A DNA stretch of 64,000 nucleotides from Dyadobacter psychrophilus (GCF_900167945.1 NZ_FUZA01000001.1:124001-188000); one strand, 5' to 3'; shown: positions 52,362 through 61,959, numbered from the stretch's first letter. Made by a program: numbers and translations. The notes: generated by a model from the letters alone, not told the origin.

Positions 52362-52574
52362 TTAGTTGTTAATGTTCTTTACCAGTTCGCCGGCAGTATT
52401 ATCTGTCGCCAGCTCGCTCTGATGGTAAAAATACCCTTCTGTTTTGTTATTCCCGGCAATTTCATCCTGTTTTTTTTCCAGACCGAAGTTTCTTTCCATT
52501 TGTCTGAAAAATTTGTTGAAGAAAACGTACAACACAACGCCTGAAACTGCTCCTACTGCCAATATCTTTTTCAT
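52362..52574 (-). CDS. Small single-helix membrane protein, 70 aa
   Basis: 70 residues: a hydrophobic segment (about 4-22, ILAVGAVSGVVLYVFFNKFF) then a charged, soluble tail (ERNFGLEKKQDEIAGNN). No signal-peptidase motif, so probably an anchor. It has no recognised family. It precedes the esterase gene on the same strand with an 83-bp gap. Confidence 0.6.
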   Translation of the reverse strand: MKKILAVGAVSGVVLYVFFNKFFRQMERNFGLEKKQDEIAGNNKTEGYFYHQSELATDNTAGELVKNINN

Positions 52575-52729
52575 GATTGAATCGGTTTGATGAATTTTTG
52601 GTCACTTATGATTCATTACACAGGCAAAAAGGATACCAATGCAGTGTCAAGTAGCAAATGTAGCACAGTTTTACGGCTGGTATGATTTTAACATATCAGT
52701 CTGTAAACACTCACTAAACACATAAGGAC

Positions 52730-52894
52730 ATGGACGCAATCATTTTTTTAAAGGCAATCGGCAACTTACTTTTTGCTGCAATACTTTTCCTTGCAATCTT
52801 CATAACGGCGGGCTTCTCCATTGTGCTCAACTTATTGAAAGAGTTTAGCTTAGCACAATTGAACAAAAGGACGTTCAGTTTCAAAAGAAAATGA
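52730..52894 (+). CDS. Small membrane protein, 54 aa
   Basis: ATG at 52730, preceded by AAGGAC (a possible weak Shine-Dalgarno). The frame has 54 codons and TGA at 52892. One long hydrophobic helix (about 5-35, LKAIGNLLFAAILFLAIFIT) is followed by a basic end (NKRTFSFKRK). It lies just before the end of the lone receiver gene (convergent, 16 bp apart). Coding is plausible; the function is unknown. Confidence 0.5.
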   Translation: MDAIIFLKAIGNLLFAAILFLAIFITAGFSIVLNLLKEFSLAQLNKRTFSFKRK

Positions 52895-52910
52895 ATGTAT
52901 CCGGGGTTTT

Positions 52911-53378
52911 CTAGGAAAGCAGATTTTGCCTGAGCAGGAATTCGAGTTGACCGTTAACTTCGATCAGCTTTTCAATAAGCTCCTTATTTTTTTCACGTAA
53001 GTAGAAGATCTCGTGGGCATTTTTAATGATGATCCGCAACTGAGCTTCGTCCCAGGGCTTATTGAGATAGTAATAAATGTGCCCCTTATTCACGGCATCG
53101 ATCACCGCCGAGACGTCTGTATAACCCGTTAACAAGATTCGCACGGGTTCGGCATAGTCCTTCAAAACCTCAATCAAAAAGTCAACTCCCGTCATTTCAG
53201 GCATGCGCTGATCGGTAATGATCACATGCACGACATTGTGTTTCAGCAATTCGAGGCCCTCACGGCCGGAAGTCGCGATTAATATATTAAAATCTCTTCT
53301 AAACGCTGCCTTAAACGAATTGAGATTGTTTATTTCATCATCCACATAAAGGACACTTATCTTTTCTTTGGTTTCCAT
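52911..53378 (-). CDS. Response regulator, receiver-type with helical tail
   Basis: 155 residues. The receiver domain (about 7-125) has acidic pocket YVDDE (D13, D14), phospho-acceptor D56 (VIITDQRMPEMTG), T in RILLTG, and K in LNKPW. The C-terminal 30 residues are a coiled helix without DNA-binding fold (EKNKELIEKLIEVNGQLEFL). It closely resembles the receiver of the hybrid protein at 58902 (both have ADQRMPxMTG, TDxxAxIDAxNKG and KPWD). It is divergent from the Rv1355c-type operon across 386 bp and is probably its regulator or a phosphate sink. Confidence 0.9.
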   Translation of the reverse strand: METKEKISVLYVDDEINNLNSFKAAFRRDFNILIATSGREGLELLKHNVVHVIITDQRMPEMTGVDFLIEVLKDYAEPVRILLTGYTDVSAVIDAVNKGHIYYYLNKPWDEAQLRIIIKNAHEIFYLREKNKELIEKLIEVNGQLEFLLRQNLLS

Positions 53379-53764
53379 TATTGCAAAAATCTTTCTCTCG
53401 GAGGTTTTGACTGTTTAGTTTGATCAATTATTCTAAACTAATTGATAATATTATAATATTAATTCTATATTAACATAAATTCGGCAAGCGCTTTTTACAA
53501 TTTAAGTTTTTGTGTTTCGGTTAAATGACTCCGTGTCAATGAATTTTGGGCCATTTCAACCAAATATTTTGTACGCGAGTGAAGCAGTGGTAGTTTTACA
53601 AAAATAAATTAAGCAATTTGTGTAACTATTGATCGACATAAGACTACCTGGTATTTCATAAACCTATTCATTCACCAGGGAATTTATACGAAGATCAATA
53701 CATTTTATCAAATATTAAATTTAAAGTGAGTTCTTCTGGGAACCGTCCTCCTAATAGTTAAAAA
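53379..53764. other. AT-rich divergent promoter region
   Basis: The 386 bp between the lone receiver and the Rv1355c-type operon are very AT-rich, with tracts such as GATAATATTATAATATTAAT. No ORF, strong palindrome or exact TAnnTTTG was identified, although several TATTTTG-like words occur (near 53560-53570). Confidence 0.5.
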
Positions 53765-56041
53765 ATGTATCCAGATTCAACAAACAATACGATATATAAG
53801 CCGGTTTTTATCTTTAAAGAGCAAAGTGCTGACAAGCAAAAGTTTAACTCAGTTATCTCCGACTATCAAAACAAAATCGTATTGGACCTGTTTCCTTCTC
53901 AAATGAAGGAACTGATTAAGATTAAGAGTCCTGCGATACGTTTGACGAATGCTGAGATTGACGAAAAATACAACGAGTGGGTCGCTGACAAAGATCCTGA
54001 CTTGCTGGGTTCCTGGATCTATTACCCATGGTCCAACCGGTTACTTCACATTCTGAACGAGTCGGACTTCGTTACGTTGAGAACGAGCAGAAACCACTAC
54101 AAAATTACTCCACAGGAACAAGCGGCATTGTCTAAACGCAAGATTGGCATAATCGGGCTATCGGTAGGACATGCAGTTGCTGTCAGCGTTGCCACTGAGC
54201 GCATTTGCGGAACATTGAAACTTGCTGATTTTGATACTATCGAACTCAGTAACCTGAACAGGATAAAGACAGGCCTGCACAATCTGGGGATCAACAAATG
54301 CATTGTCACCGCCCGGGAAATCGCTGAGATCGACCCTTATCTGGACATTCAATGTTATCCGGAAGGGATTACTGATGGCAACATTGCAGCATTTCTGACA
54401 GAGCACGGAAAGCTCGACATTCTGGTTGACGAATGTGACGATCTGGAAGTAAAAATCAGTGCTCGCCAGATGGCCCAAAAACTTCAAATTCCCGTTGTTA
54501 TGGAAACGAGCGACCGCGGAATGTTGGATGTTGAAAGATTTGACCGGGAAGCAGACAGACCGATTTTGCACGGTATGCTGGCCGGTATCCCTCCTGAAAA
54601 ATTGAAAAACATTGCCCCCGCCGATCGGTTTCCACTGGTAATGCGCATTATAGACGCTATGAACACATCTATGCGTGGCCGTGCCTCTCTGCTTGAGATC
54701 GGGCAGACGATCAGCACGTGGCCTCAGCTGGCGAGTGCGGTGACATTAGGAGGAGGCGTTGTAACCGACGTTTGCAGGCGCATTTTGCTCGATCAGTTTA
54801 CAGATTCAGGTAGATATTATGTGGACCTGGAAACCATTATTGGTAATAAACCGGACGGAATTCCTGAAACCGTTTATAGTAATCCGAACGCTCCATTTGA
54901 TCTTGGTGAATCCACAAAGATCATTGATACCTTACCAAAAATCCATACGAATGTCATTCCCGGGGACGATGAGATCAGACAGATCGTCACTGCGGGAACG
55001 CGTGCGCACTCGGCTGGGAATGATCAGCCCTGGAAATGGGTCTATCGAAATGGAAATCTGCATTTGTTTCATGATGCATTTCGTTCACATTCCTTCGCCA
55101 ATGTCAATAATATGGCTGCGCATCTGGCGCTGGGCGCAGCATATGAAAACGCAGTACTAAAAGCCAATCAGCTTGGTTACCAGACTGATGCAAAATTATT
55201 TCCTGCACAATCTCTTCCTTATTTAGTTGCAAGCATACAATTCACAAAAGAAGGCCAGACGGAGAATGAGTTTACCGGACTGGCAGAGTTCATAGCTTCC
55301 AGGTCTACAAATCGCGGTTCAGGTGTGCCATATAACCTCACAGAACCGGAGGTAAATGCATTGCGGAGCGCCGCAGAAAGCATATCCGGGGCGAATGTTC
55401 AATTTATCACAGAAAAAAGCCATCTTGCCGATCTGGGTAAAATTGTTGCAGCCTGCGATCTGGTGATCATGCTGAATGAAGAAGCGCACCGCGACTTTTT
55501 TGATCGTGATATAAGATGGCCCGGAGAAGAAAATGCCGGAACAGGCGACGGAATCCCGATCCAGACACTGGTGTCGGCACCAGCGCAAATGGCTGCATTG
55601 TCCATCGTCAGGAACAAAAAAATTGCCGGAACGTTGAGAGCAATCGGAGGCGGTAATGCCTTGACAGAAGGCACCCGGGCCGGTGTCGCCAGCGCTTCCT
55701 GTGTTGCCGTTATCACATTGCCCGAGTCACCGGATCAACATTTCCTGGCTGGAATGGCTGCACAAAAGCTTTGGCTAACTGCCGAAAAACTAGGCCTGGC
55801 CGCCCAACCATTATTATCGCCGCTTTTTCTTTTTGAAAGGCTTGGTTCCGCGACGGGACTAAGTGAAGGCGAAAGAGACAAATTGCAAGGTTTACGATAT
55901 GACTTTCAAAATATCATATATTCAAAAAATAACACAAGAGCGGTTTTCCTCTTAAAAATCATCAAACCCGAAATGTCCGCCATTCAATCACAACGCCTTC
56001 CATTGAATGAAACCTTGTTTATTGTAAACGACGCAATTTGA
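53765..56041 (+). CDS. Rv1355c family protein: E1-like (ThiF) plus nitroreductase-like fusion
   Basis: 758 residues. An N-terminal helical segment precedes a ThiF/MoeB/E1 Rossmann domain (about 120-350): KIGIIGLSVGHAVAVSVATE, DFDTIELSNLNRIKTGLHNL and DECDDLEVKISARQM match the E1 nucleotide and Asp-Asn-Arg motifs; there is no Cys-zinc knuckle or thiolating cysteine. The C-terminal half (about 395-720) is nitroreductase-like (GTRAHSAGNDQPWKWV, as in Acg-type flavoproteins). The whole matches the Rv1355c family. E1 domains adenylate carboxylates and SagB-type nitroreductases oxidise peptides, so modification of a small molecule or peptide is a reasonable inference. It is the first gene of a five-gene operon with a GNAT-like protein and two-component genes. 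Confidence 0.9.
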   Translation: MYPDSTNNTIYKPVFIFKEQSADKQKFNSVISDYQNKIVLDLFPSQMKELIKIKSPAIRLTNAEIDEKYNEWVADKDPDLLGSWIYYPWSNRLLHILNESDFVTLRTSRNHYKITPQEQAALSKRKIGIIGLSVGHAVAVSVATERICGTLKLADFDTIELSNLNRIKTGLHNLGINKCIVTAREIAEIDPYLDIQCYPEGITDGNIAAFLTEHGKLDILVDECDDLEVKISARQMAQKLQIPVVMETSDRGMLDVERFDREADRPILHGMLAGIPPEKLKNIAPADRFPLVMRIIDAMNTSMRGRASLLEIGQTISTWPQLASAVTLGGGVVTDVCRRILLDQFTDSGRYYVDLETIIGNKPDGIPETVYSNPNAPFDLGESTKIIDTLPKIHTNVIPGDDEIRQIVTAGTRAHSAGNDQPWKWVYRNGNLHLFHDAFRSHSFANVNNMAAHLALGAAYENAVLKANQLGYQTDAKLFPAQSLPYLVASIQFTKEGQTENEFTGLAEFIASRSTNRGSGVPYNLTEPEVNALRSAAESISGANVQFITEKSHLADLGKIVAACDLVIMLNEEAHRDFFDRDIRWPGEENAGTGDGIPIQTLVSAPAQMAALSIVRNKKIAGTLRAIGGGNALTEGTRAGVASASCVAVITLPESPDQHFLAGMAAQKLWLTAEKLGLAAQPLLSPLFLFERLGSATGLSEGERDKLQGLRYDFQNIIYSKNNTRAVFLLKIIKPEMSAIQSQRLPLNETLFIVNDAI

Positions 56042-56733
56042 TGGTAGCAAAAATTAAAGCATACAAGGCAACGGAGGATATCGAAACCTCCTACAGGTAT
56101 ATTGACGAACACCGAAAAGTATTGGAGGCTTATGGCGTAAAACAGGTAACTTCCGCAAGCCACGACTGGCTTAACGACGAAAACACCTACGTTATCATTG
56201 TAGAATCGGAGGACGGTGAAAAGATATATGGCGGAGGTAGAATCCAGGTTCGTAATGAAAAAATGAAAATGCCGATGGAAGGCGCTATTGCAAAGAAAGA
56301 TGAGCGTATTTACGGATATGTTGATAATATGAAGGGAAAAAAACTGGCGGAATTCTGCGGGTTGTTCAACTCCAAAGAAGTTGCCGGTTTTGGCATTGGA
56401 AGCATCTTTCTAGGCAGGATTGGCGTCGCGATTACTTCGCAGATCGGTGTCGATCATTTGCTGGCATTGTGCTCCCCTCCTACCTTGCGGCAGTGCCTTA
56501 GGATCGGTTTTGAGATCATTCGCGACCTGGGAAACAACGGAACATTCTACTATCCCAAAGAGGGCCTTATCGCAACCGCCATCATCGTCAATGACCTGCA
56601 TGATTTGCCGCATGCGCATGAGGAGGAAAGAGAACGGATCATGAATTTGAGGGAACACCCCGTTCAATATGCCGTGGAAAAAGGACCAAAGGGAGAAATT
56701 GCTTTACATTACAATCTGGATATGAAGATTTAA
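56041..56733 (+). CDS. GNAT-like N-acyltransferase-type protein
   Basis: 230 residues from the ATG at 56041, overlapping the previous stop by one base (TGATG), so translationally coupled. Visible core: IIVESEDGEKIYGGGRIQV (antiparallel strands), AEFCGLFNSKEVAGFGIGSI and FLGRIGVAITSQIGVDHLLA LCS, a layout suggesting the autoinducer-synthase/FeeM-like branch of the GNAT fold. A canonical acetyl-CoA R/Q-x-x-G-x-G/A loop is not clear (GFGIGSIFLGR is the nearest). It may transfer an acyl group to the product of the E1/nitroreductase protein. Function inferred, not established. Confidence 0.6.
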   Translation: MVAKIKAYKATEDIETSYRYIDEHRKVLEAYGVKQVTSASHDWLNDENTYVIIVESEDGEKIYGGGRIQVRNEKMKMPMEGAIAKKDERIYGYVDNMKGKKLAEFCGLFNSKEVAGFGIGSIFLGRIGVAITSQIGVDHLLALCSPPTLRQCLRIGFEIIRDLGNNGTFYYPKEGLIATAIIVNDLHDLPHAHEEERERIMNLREHPVQYAVEKGPKGEIALHYNLDMKI

Positions 56734-56737
56734 GTTT

Positions 56738-58909
56738 ATGAATCTGTTGAAGCACATATTTGCAATTCTATTTCTATTCTCTGCGCAGCTTGTTTACGCT
56801 ATTCCTGTGAACTTTTACCAGGGTTCACAAATCATTGGCCGGCACGTTGAAATATTTGAAGATGCTACCAATACGCGTAGTTTTGAACAAGTGCTAAAAG
56901 AGAAGAACTTCGTCCAAAGCACGGACGATACCCCTAATATGGGCCTCAGCCAGTCTACATTCTGGATCCGGTTTTCAATTGCAAATAAGTCGGCCAGCTC
57001 ATTACTTTACCTCGAACTGGCTCATCCGCTGATTCATACGTGTGAACTTTTTGAAATTAGCGACGGAAAGATCAACACTGAAAAATATCTTGAAAACGCC
57101 GATTTTGGCGATCGGAATATCAAGCATCAAAACCTTATTTTTGACCTGGATATCAGGCCCGGACAGCAGAAAAACTATTATCTGAAGGTTAAGGGTTTCA
57201 ATCAGGTAATTCTTCCGCTCATTATCCGCGACCAGGAAAACTTCTTCGAAGCTGCGCAAATCGGCGAAACCATCAACGGGATCTTTTCAGGGATCATTAT
57301 CGTGATGGTGCTTTATAATATATTTATCTACTTTTCTACCCGCGATAAAAGTTACCTTTTTTATGTACTTTACGTCCTTTCCGTGGGACTGGCACAGACC
57401 GCATTGACCGGTTATGGATTTAAATACATATGGCCTTATGCGCCAAAGTTTAATTCTATTGCAACGATCTACTTCTCAGGTTTCGCAGGCATTTTCGCAA
57501 TGCTCTTTGTCAAAAACTTTCTCCAGTTAAAAGAAAAATGGCCACCTGGCATCATTATTCTTAATGTTATTATCGCACTTTATTCATCCACCGGGCTGCT
57601 GAATCTCCTCGGTTTTGAACTTTTGAGCTTCCGGGCAGTGGATGTTTCAGGAGGAATCGGGGCTATCGGTCTTTTCATAATAGGTTTCAAGCTTTCCAAA
57701 GAGAATTACCGGCCCGCCAAGTTGTTTTTAACGGCCTGGACCATTTTCCTTTTTGGTCTTTTTCTCTTGGTTCTTCGTAATATCAACATTCTGCCGTATA
57801 ATTTCCTTACAACTTATACCATGCAGTTTGGCTCAATTGCAGAAGTAGTATTACTTTCTATTGCACTAGCCGATAAGATTAATATATTTAAAAAGGAAAG
57901 AGAGGAATCGCAGGCCGAGGCGCTGAAAGTGTCGTTGGAAAATGAAAAAATCATTATGGAGCAAAACACATTTCTGGAAAAAAGCGTCAACGAGCGAACC
58001 GCTGAGTTGCAATACGCTAATACCGAACTCAATGTTACGCTCACCAAGCTAAAAGATACACAAACACAGCTCCTGGATTCCGAAAAAATGGCATCTCTTG
58101 GTCAGCTTACCGCCGGTATAGCCCATGAGATCAATAACCCGATCAACTTTGTAAGCTCCAACATCAGGCCGCTTCGCCGTGATATTGACGACGTGCTGGA
58201 AATACTTGACTCTTACGACAGCATTCAGGATGTAGATTCCCTTGACGGATTACAGACGAAGATCAGGGAAATTGAAAAACTGAAAGAAGAACTGGACCTT
58301 GATTATATTAAAACCGAGCTGGGAACGCTGTTAAAAGGCATGGAAGATGGCGCCAGCAGGACGGTCGAGATTGTAAAAGGCTTAAAAATATTTTCCCGTG
58401 TGGACGAGTCTGACCTTAATGTTGTCAACATTAATGATGGCATTGAGTCAACGTTGATTATTTTGAATTATCAAATGGGTAATTCGATAAATTTGGTGAA
58501 GGAATTAGGAAATATCCCTAGTATTGAATGTTTCGCCGGTAAGCTTAACCAGGTGTTTATGAACATTCTAAACAATTCTATTTACGCCCTGTTAAAACAA
58601 AAGAGCGAAAATAAGACGCCGACGATCTGGGTCAGGTCCTGGCTTAAAGACCCTGAAAATATTGCCATTTCCATTCGGGACAACGGACCGGGAATGCCGC
58701 CGGAGGTTCGGGCCAAGATCTTTGAGCCATTCTTCACTACCAAGCAGGTCGGTGACGGAACGGGCCTTGGCTTGTCGATTGTATTCAAAATTATCGAAGT
58801 GCATAGCGGAAATATTCAGGTCAATACGGAGGTCGGTCAGGGAACAGAATTTTTAATCACCCTGCCAGTAAAACAAAAAGCACGCCCTATCCAGGAATTC
58901 AATGAGTGA
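56738..58909 (+). CDS. 7TMR-DISM sensor histidine kinase
   Basis: 723 residues. A signal peptide is followed by a periplasmic 7TMR-DISMED2-type beta domain (about 25-165, [20 protein letters not shown]). Seven transmembrane helices (about 180-385), a coiled coil and a histidine-kinase core follow. The phospho-acceptor is H463 ([20 protein letters not shown]), with HATPase boxes [15 protein letters not shown] (N), [13 protein letters not shown] (G1) and GTGLGLSIV (G2). DISM proteins sense small extracellular ligands. It overlaps the next gene by eight bases and is part of the operon, so it could sense a product of the upstream enzymes. Confidence 0.92.
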   Translation: MNLLKHIFAILFLFSAQLVYAIPVNFYQGSQIIGRHVEIFEDATNTRSFEQVLKEKNFVQSTDDTPNMGLSQSTFWIRFSIANKSASSLLYLELAHPLIHTCELFEISDGKINTEKYLENADFGDRNIKHQNLIFDLDIRPGQQKNYYLKVKGFNQVILPLIIRDQENFFEAAQIGETINGIFSGIIIVMVLYNIFIYFSTRDKSYLFYVLYVLSVGLAQTALTGYGFKYIWPYAPKFNSIATIYFSGFAGIFAMLFVKNFLQLKEKWPPGIIILNVIIALYSSTGLLNLLGFELLSFRAVDVSGGIGAIGLFIIGFKLSKENYRPAKLFLTAWTIFLFGLFLLVLRNINILPYNFLTTYTMQFGSIAEVVLLSIALADKINIFKKEREESQAEALKVSLENEKIIMEQNTFLEKSVNERTAELQYANTELNVTLTKLKDTQTQLLDSEKMASLGQLTAGIAHEINNPINFVSSNIRPLRRDIDDVLEILDSYDSIQDVDSLDGLQTKIREIEKLKEELDLDYIKTELGTLLKGMEDGASRTVEIVKGLKIFSRVDESDLNVVNINDGIESTLIILNYQMGNSINLVKELGNIPSIECFAGKLNQVFMNILNNSIYALLKQKSENKTPTIWVRSWLKDPENIAISIRDNGPGMPPEVRAKIFEPFFTTKQVGDGTGLGLSIVFKIIEVHSGNIQVNTEVGQGTEFLITLPVKQKARPIQEFNE

Positions 58910-59993
58910 AAAACCGATAACCATCTTGTACATTGACGATGAGGAACATAACCTTCACTCGTTCAAGGCTTCTTTCCGGAAGCAGTACGACATTACAGTC
59001 GCCTCGTCAGTTGTAGAAGCGGAGGAAATACTTGAAAATAATGACTTCTGCATCATTCTCGCCGATCAGCGCATGCCGATCATGACAGGTGTGCAATTTT
59101 TTGAAAAAATCAGGACTAAATATCCCAAACCCATACGCATTCTCATTACCGGTCACACGGACATCGGTGCAGCGATCGACGCTATTAACAAGGGCGAGGT
59201 TTTCAGGTTTATCGACAAACCCTGGGACTACAATTACGTCGAAAACGCGATTTCACATGCTTACGATATTTACAAAACCCGTGAGGACCTGAAACAGCGT
59301 AATGTGGAATTACAGAAGGCAAATGAAGAACTTGACAAATTCGTTTACAGCGCTTCCCACGATTTGCGGGCACCATTAATGTCCGTGCTTGGCATCGTGA
59401 ACCTGGCTTTGCTTGAAGACGATATCAAATCGCAAAACGAATATCTCGAACTGATCCGGCAATCGGTAAAAAAGCTGGATACATTCATTATCAATATCAT
59501 CGATTATTATAAGAATGCGCGCGGCGTTCCGGTGGTGACCGATATCAGCTTCGAAGAGCTCGTTACGGAAGTGCAGGCAACGATTCAGTATCTGCCCGAA
59601 TATGGCAATCTCAAAATGACAACGGACATTGACCAGGACGGCGTATTCCAGTCGGACGTGATGAAACTCAGGATCATTTTCAATAACCTGATCAATAATG
59701 CGATAAAATTCCAGGACAAAACAAAGCCAAATCAATTCGTACATTTAAAGATCAAATCTACGCCTAAGGCGGCCAAAATTATCGTTGAAGACAATGGTTA
59801 TGGCATTAAAGAGTCGGATCAGGATAAAATATTCAAGATGTTTTACCGGGCCGGGGCAACAAACAGCGGTTCCGGCATAGGATTATATATTGTTCATGAG
59901 GCGATAGCCAAACTTGGAGGCGAAATCAGCGTTTCCTCGAAAGTAGGCGAAGGAAGTATTTTCGAGGTCAACATCCCTTCTATTCATAAATAA
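58902..59993 (+). CDS. Receiver-first hybrid histidine kinase
   Basis: 363 residues with an inverted order: an N-terminal receiver (about 7-125; D55 in ADQRMPIMTG; TGHTD; DKPWD), a short coiled coil, then HisKA with H153 (YSASHDLRAPLMSVLGI) and a HATPase (about 240-363; N-box FNNLINNAIKF, G1 VEDNGYGI, G2 GSGIGLYIV). Phosphorylation of the receiver likely controls the kinase, as in cytoplasmic relay modules. It overlaps the DISM kinase gene by eight bases and is followed six bases later by a single-domain receiver. The receiver is a close paralogue of the lone protein at 52911. Confidence 0.93.
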   Translation: MSEKPITILYIDDEEHNLHSFKASFRKQYDITVASSVVEAEEILENNDFCIILADQRMPIMTGVQFFEKIRTKYPKPIRILITGHTDIGAAIDAINKGEVFRFIDKPWDYNYVENAISHAYDIYKTREDLKQRNVELQKANEELDKFVYSASHDLRAPLMSVLGIVNLALLEDDIKSQNEYLELIRQSVKKLDTFIINIIDYYKNARGVPVVTDISFEELVTEVQATIQYLPEYGNLKMTTDIDQDGVFQSDVMKLRIIFNNLINNAIKFQDKTKPNQFVHLKIKSTPKAAKIIVEDNGYGIKESDQDKIFKMFYRAGATNSGSGIGLYIVHEAIAKLGGEISVSSKVGEGSIFEVNIPSIHK

Positions 59994-59999
59994 CCAGAC

Positions 60000-60389
60000 A
60001 TGAAGCCACTTTTACACTTTTTTCTTATAGATGATAGTGCTTTTGATCTGTTCATATATGAGAAATTGCTGATTAAAAGCGGCATAACAAACTCGGTAAA
60101 GACCTTCAATTCCGCGCGCGACGCATTGAAACACCTTATAACGCAAGCTGATATCCTGCCCGAAAGCATTATCCTCCTGGATCTGCAAATGCCAGACATG
60201 AACGGCTTTGAATTCATCGATGAGTTCGATCATCTTCCTGTGATGTTGCAGGAAAAGATCCGCATCTTCATGCTATCTTCAACAATAGACACCCGAGATA
60301 TTGACAAGGCAAAAGCAAGCCAGCATATCATCGACCTTCTTCCCAAACCTTTGGAAATTTCAACATTAAAGAAAAAGCTGGGAATTTGA
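60000..60389 (+). CDS. Single-domain response regulator
   Basis: 129 residues, receiver only: acidic pocket LIDDSAFD (about D11, D12), phospho-acceptor D61 (ILLDLQMPDMNGFEFID), Ser in MLSSTID, and Lys in LLPKPLE. There is no output domain. It is similar to CheY-like/rcp1-type receivers. It probably receives phosphate from the hybrid kinase and acts by protein contact. It is the last gene of the operon; no clear terminator follows directly. Confidence 0.92.
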   Translation: MKPLLHFFLIDDSAFDLFIYEKLLIKSGITNSVKTFNSARDALKHLITQADILPESIILLDLQMPDMNGFEFIDEFDHLPVMLQEKIRIFMLSSTIDTRDIDKAKASQHIIDLLPKPLEISTLKKKLGI

Positions 60390-60767
60390 GTTTCTGGTTC
60401 TTTATTCTGCTTCCTTACTCTTCCCGTTAACCGCAAATTTCAGATTTCAATTTAATTCTATGCCGTATCGAATTAATTCTCTCTGGCACAGCTTTTTAGC
60501 ATTTAAACTTATTGAGGGTCAAACAGACGAATAAAGAGATGCTGGCGGGTATATCGCAATAGCGATACCCAGTTTGTCCAAAAATGTTACAGAAATTGTA
60601 CGAAGGAGTCCCCAGTTTTGGAATTCATGGGAAAATTATGCCCCATGGTATGACATTTCAGATTATTAATATAAATTTTTAAATAATTTCAAGAACTGGG
60701 CATGTTCAGGAACAGCTTTGGTACGCTCAAATCCAAACGTATCGTAACCTTTAACATCCCTTAATAA
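60390..60767. other. Intergenic region after the signalling operon
   Basis: The 378 bp hold an imperfect hairpin at 60547-60570 (GGGTATATCGC with GCGATACCC, loop AATA, two bulged bases) and no protein-like ORF. The hairpin lacks a T-run and may be a structured RNA element or leader of the small gene at 60768. Confidence 0.45.
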
Positions 60768-60950
60768 ATGAAAACTGATAGCAAAACCCTGTCTGAGATC
60801 TTAAAATTGCATGCGGAATATGTTAAGGAGGTAGAGTACAGTGGTATCAAGCCGCTTTCAATAGAAATTTACAAAACCAATTCAAACAATTTCGTTCGCT
60901 GGATCCAGGACGATTTTAACCCTGGAAGTAAATTACGCAGAGGCGCGTAA
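60768..60950 (+). CDS. Small hypothetical protein, 60 aa
   Basis: ATG at 60768 after AATAA. The 60-residue product is soluble and helical: MKTDSKTLSEILKLHAEYVK, IEIYKTNSNNFVRWIQDDFN and a basic end. No cysteine or hydrophobic helix. It is bounded by a strong terminator at 61005, which suggests a real transcript. The SxxIYKTNSNNFVRWI segment loosely recalls a SAM-like DNA-binding repeat but is too short to assign. Confidence 0.55.
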   Translation: MKTDSKTLSEILKLHAEYVKEVEYSGIKPLSIEIYKTNSNNFVRWIQDDFNPGSKLRRGA

Positions 60951-61004
60951 ATCATTTAGCCAAAGAAAAAAGACATTCATACTCAACGTTTAGCCAAGCT
61001 AACC

Positions 61005-61040
61005 ACTACCGGAAGACTCGTTCTCCGGTAGTTTTTTTTT
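61005..61040 (+). terminator. Strong intrinsic terminator
   Basis: ACTACCGGA (61005-61013) pairs with TCCGGTAGT (61024-61032) over 9 bp with a 10-nt loop, followed by a run of T to 61040. Plus-strand polarity; it ends the small gene at 60768. Confidence 0.92.
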
Positions 61041-61104
61041 ATACCAAACTTTTCTATGTTTGATGTACGTTTAGTATGATAATTAAATTTTAAAATAGCT
61101 CCTT

Positions 61105-61254
61105 ATGTTATTTGCCCTTTTTAACCTTTTCAAAGGTCGCTTCTCCAAAGAATCTATTAACGAAGCGAAAGCGAGCGAAAAACGCATGACCCGCCAGGAA
61201 GCGCTTCAACAAATGCGCAGCATTGCCAGCAAACGTGTTGAGAAAAAAGGTTAA
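61105..61254 (+). CDS. Small basic helical protein, 49 aa
   Basis: ATG at 61105 opens a 49-codon frame: MLFALFNLFKGRFSKESINE, then AKASEKRMTRQEALQQM and RSIASKRVEKKG, ended by TAA at 61252. An amphipathic or hydrophobic start is followed by a charged helix. It ends one base before the araD stop (convergent). Unrecognised; supported only by reading-frame quality. Confidence 0.45.
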   Translation: MLFALFNLFKGRFSKESINEAKASEKRMTRQEALQQMRSIASKRVEKKG

Positions 61255-61959
61255 TCAGCATCCTTGCCCATAGTAAGCATCTTTGCCGTGTTTGCGGAAG
61301 TAATGTTTGTCGATAAGACCCTGCTTAATGGTCTGGGCGGAAGGATTGATATGGAGTGTGAGATAGGCCATCTTGGCAATTTCTTCCAGCACAACCGAAT
61401 TATAAACCGCCTTAGCCGGATCTTTTCCCCAGGTAAATGGCCCATGGCAGGCAACCAGCACCATTTCTGTTTCTTCATAATTCAGCTTTCCTCCTGCAAA
61501 TAAATCCAGGATCTGATTGCCCGTTTCGAGCTCATAATCGCGCTGGATCATCTCATCGGACATTACTTCTGTAACGGGCACTGCGGAGGTTAAATGATCC
61601 GCATGGGTGGTGCCCAGGTTCGGGATCGCGCGGATTGCCTGCGCCCAGGCCACTGCGTATGTGGAGTGAGTATGACAAACGCCACCGATCGAAGGAAAAT
61701 GCTTGTAAAGCAATGTATGGGTTTTTGTGTCCGAAGAAGGCCGCATATTGCCCTCTACAACCTGATTTTCAAGATCAAGTAAAACAATGTCCTCCACACG
61801 GAGCTTATGATAAGGCACGCCGCTGGGTTTGATAGCAATTACGCCAGCCTCACGGTCAATTCCGCTTACATTACCAAAAGTTACGATCGCCAGGTTTTCC
61901 CTGGGAATCTCCATATTGGCTTCGTAAACCTGCTCTTTTAAATAGGTGTATTTGGACAT
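61255..61959 (-). CDS. araD: L-ribulose-5-phosphate 4-epimerase
   Basis: 234 residues of the class II aldolase/epimerase family: MSKYTYLKEQVYEANMEIPR start, TFGNVSGIDREAGVIAIKPS GVPY (phosphate binding), SSDTKTHTLLYKHFPSIGGV CHTHS (metal His-x-His), TWGKDPAKAVYNSVVLEEIA (third His region: CHGPF before it) and HYFRKHGKDAYYGQ at the end. It converts L-ribulose 5-phosphate to D-xylulose 5-phosphate, the last step before the pentose phosphate pathway. It lies 16 bp after araA and ends the ara operon. Confidence 0.96.
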   Translation of the reverse strand: MSKYTYLKEQVYEANMEIPRENLAIVTFGNVSGIDREAGVIAIKPSGVPYHKLRVEDIVLLDLENQVVEGNMRPSSDTKTHTLLYKHFPSIGGVCHTHSTYAVAWAQAIRAIPNLGTTHADHLTSAVPVTEVMSDEMIQRDYELETGNQILDLFAGGKLNYEETEMVLVACHGPFTWGKDPAKAVYNSVVLEEIAKMAYLTLHINPSAQTIKQGLIDKHYFRKHGKDAYYGQGC

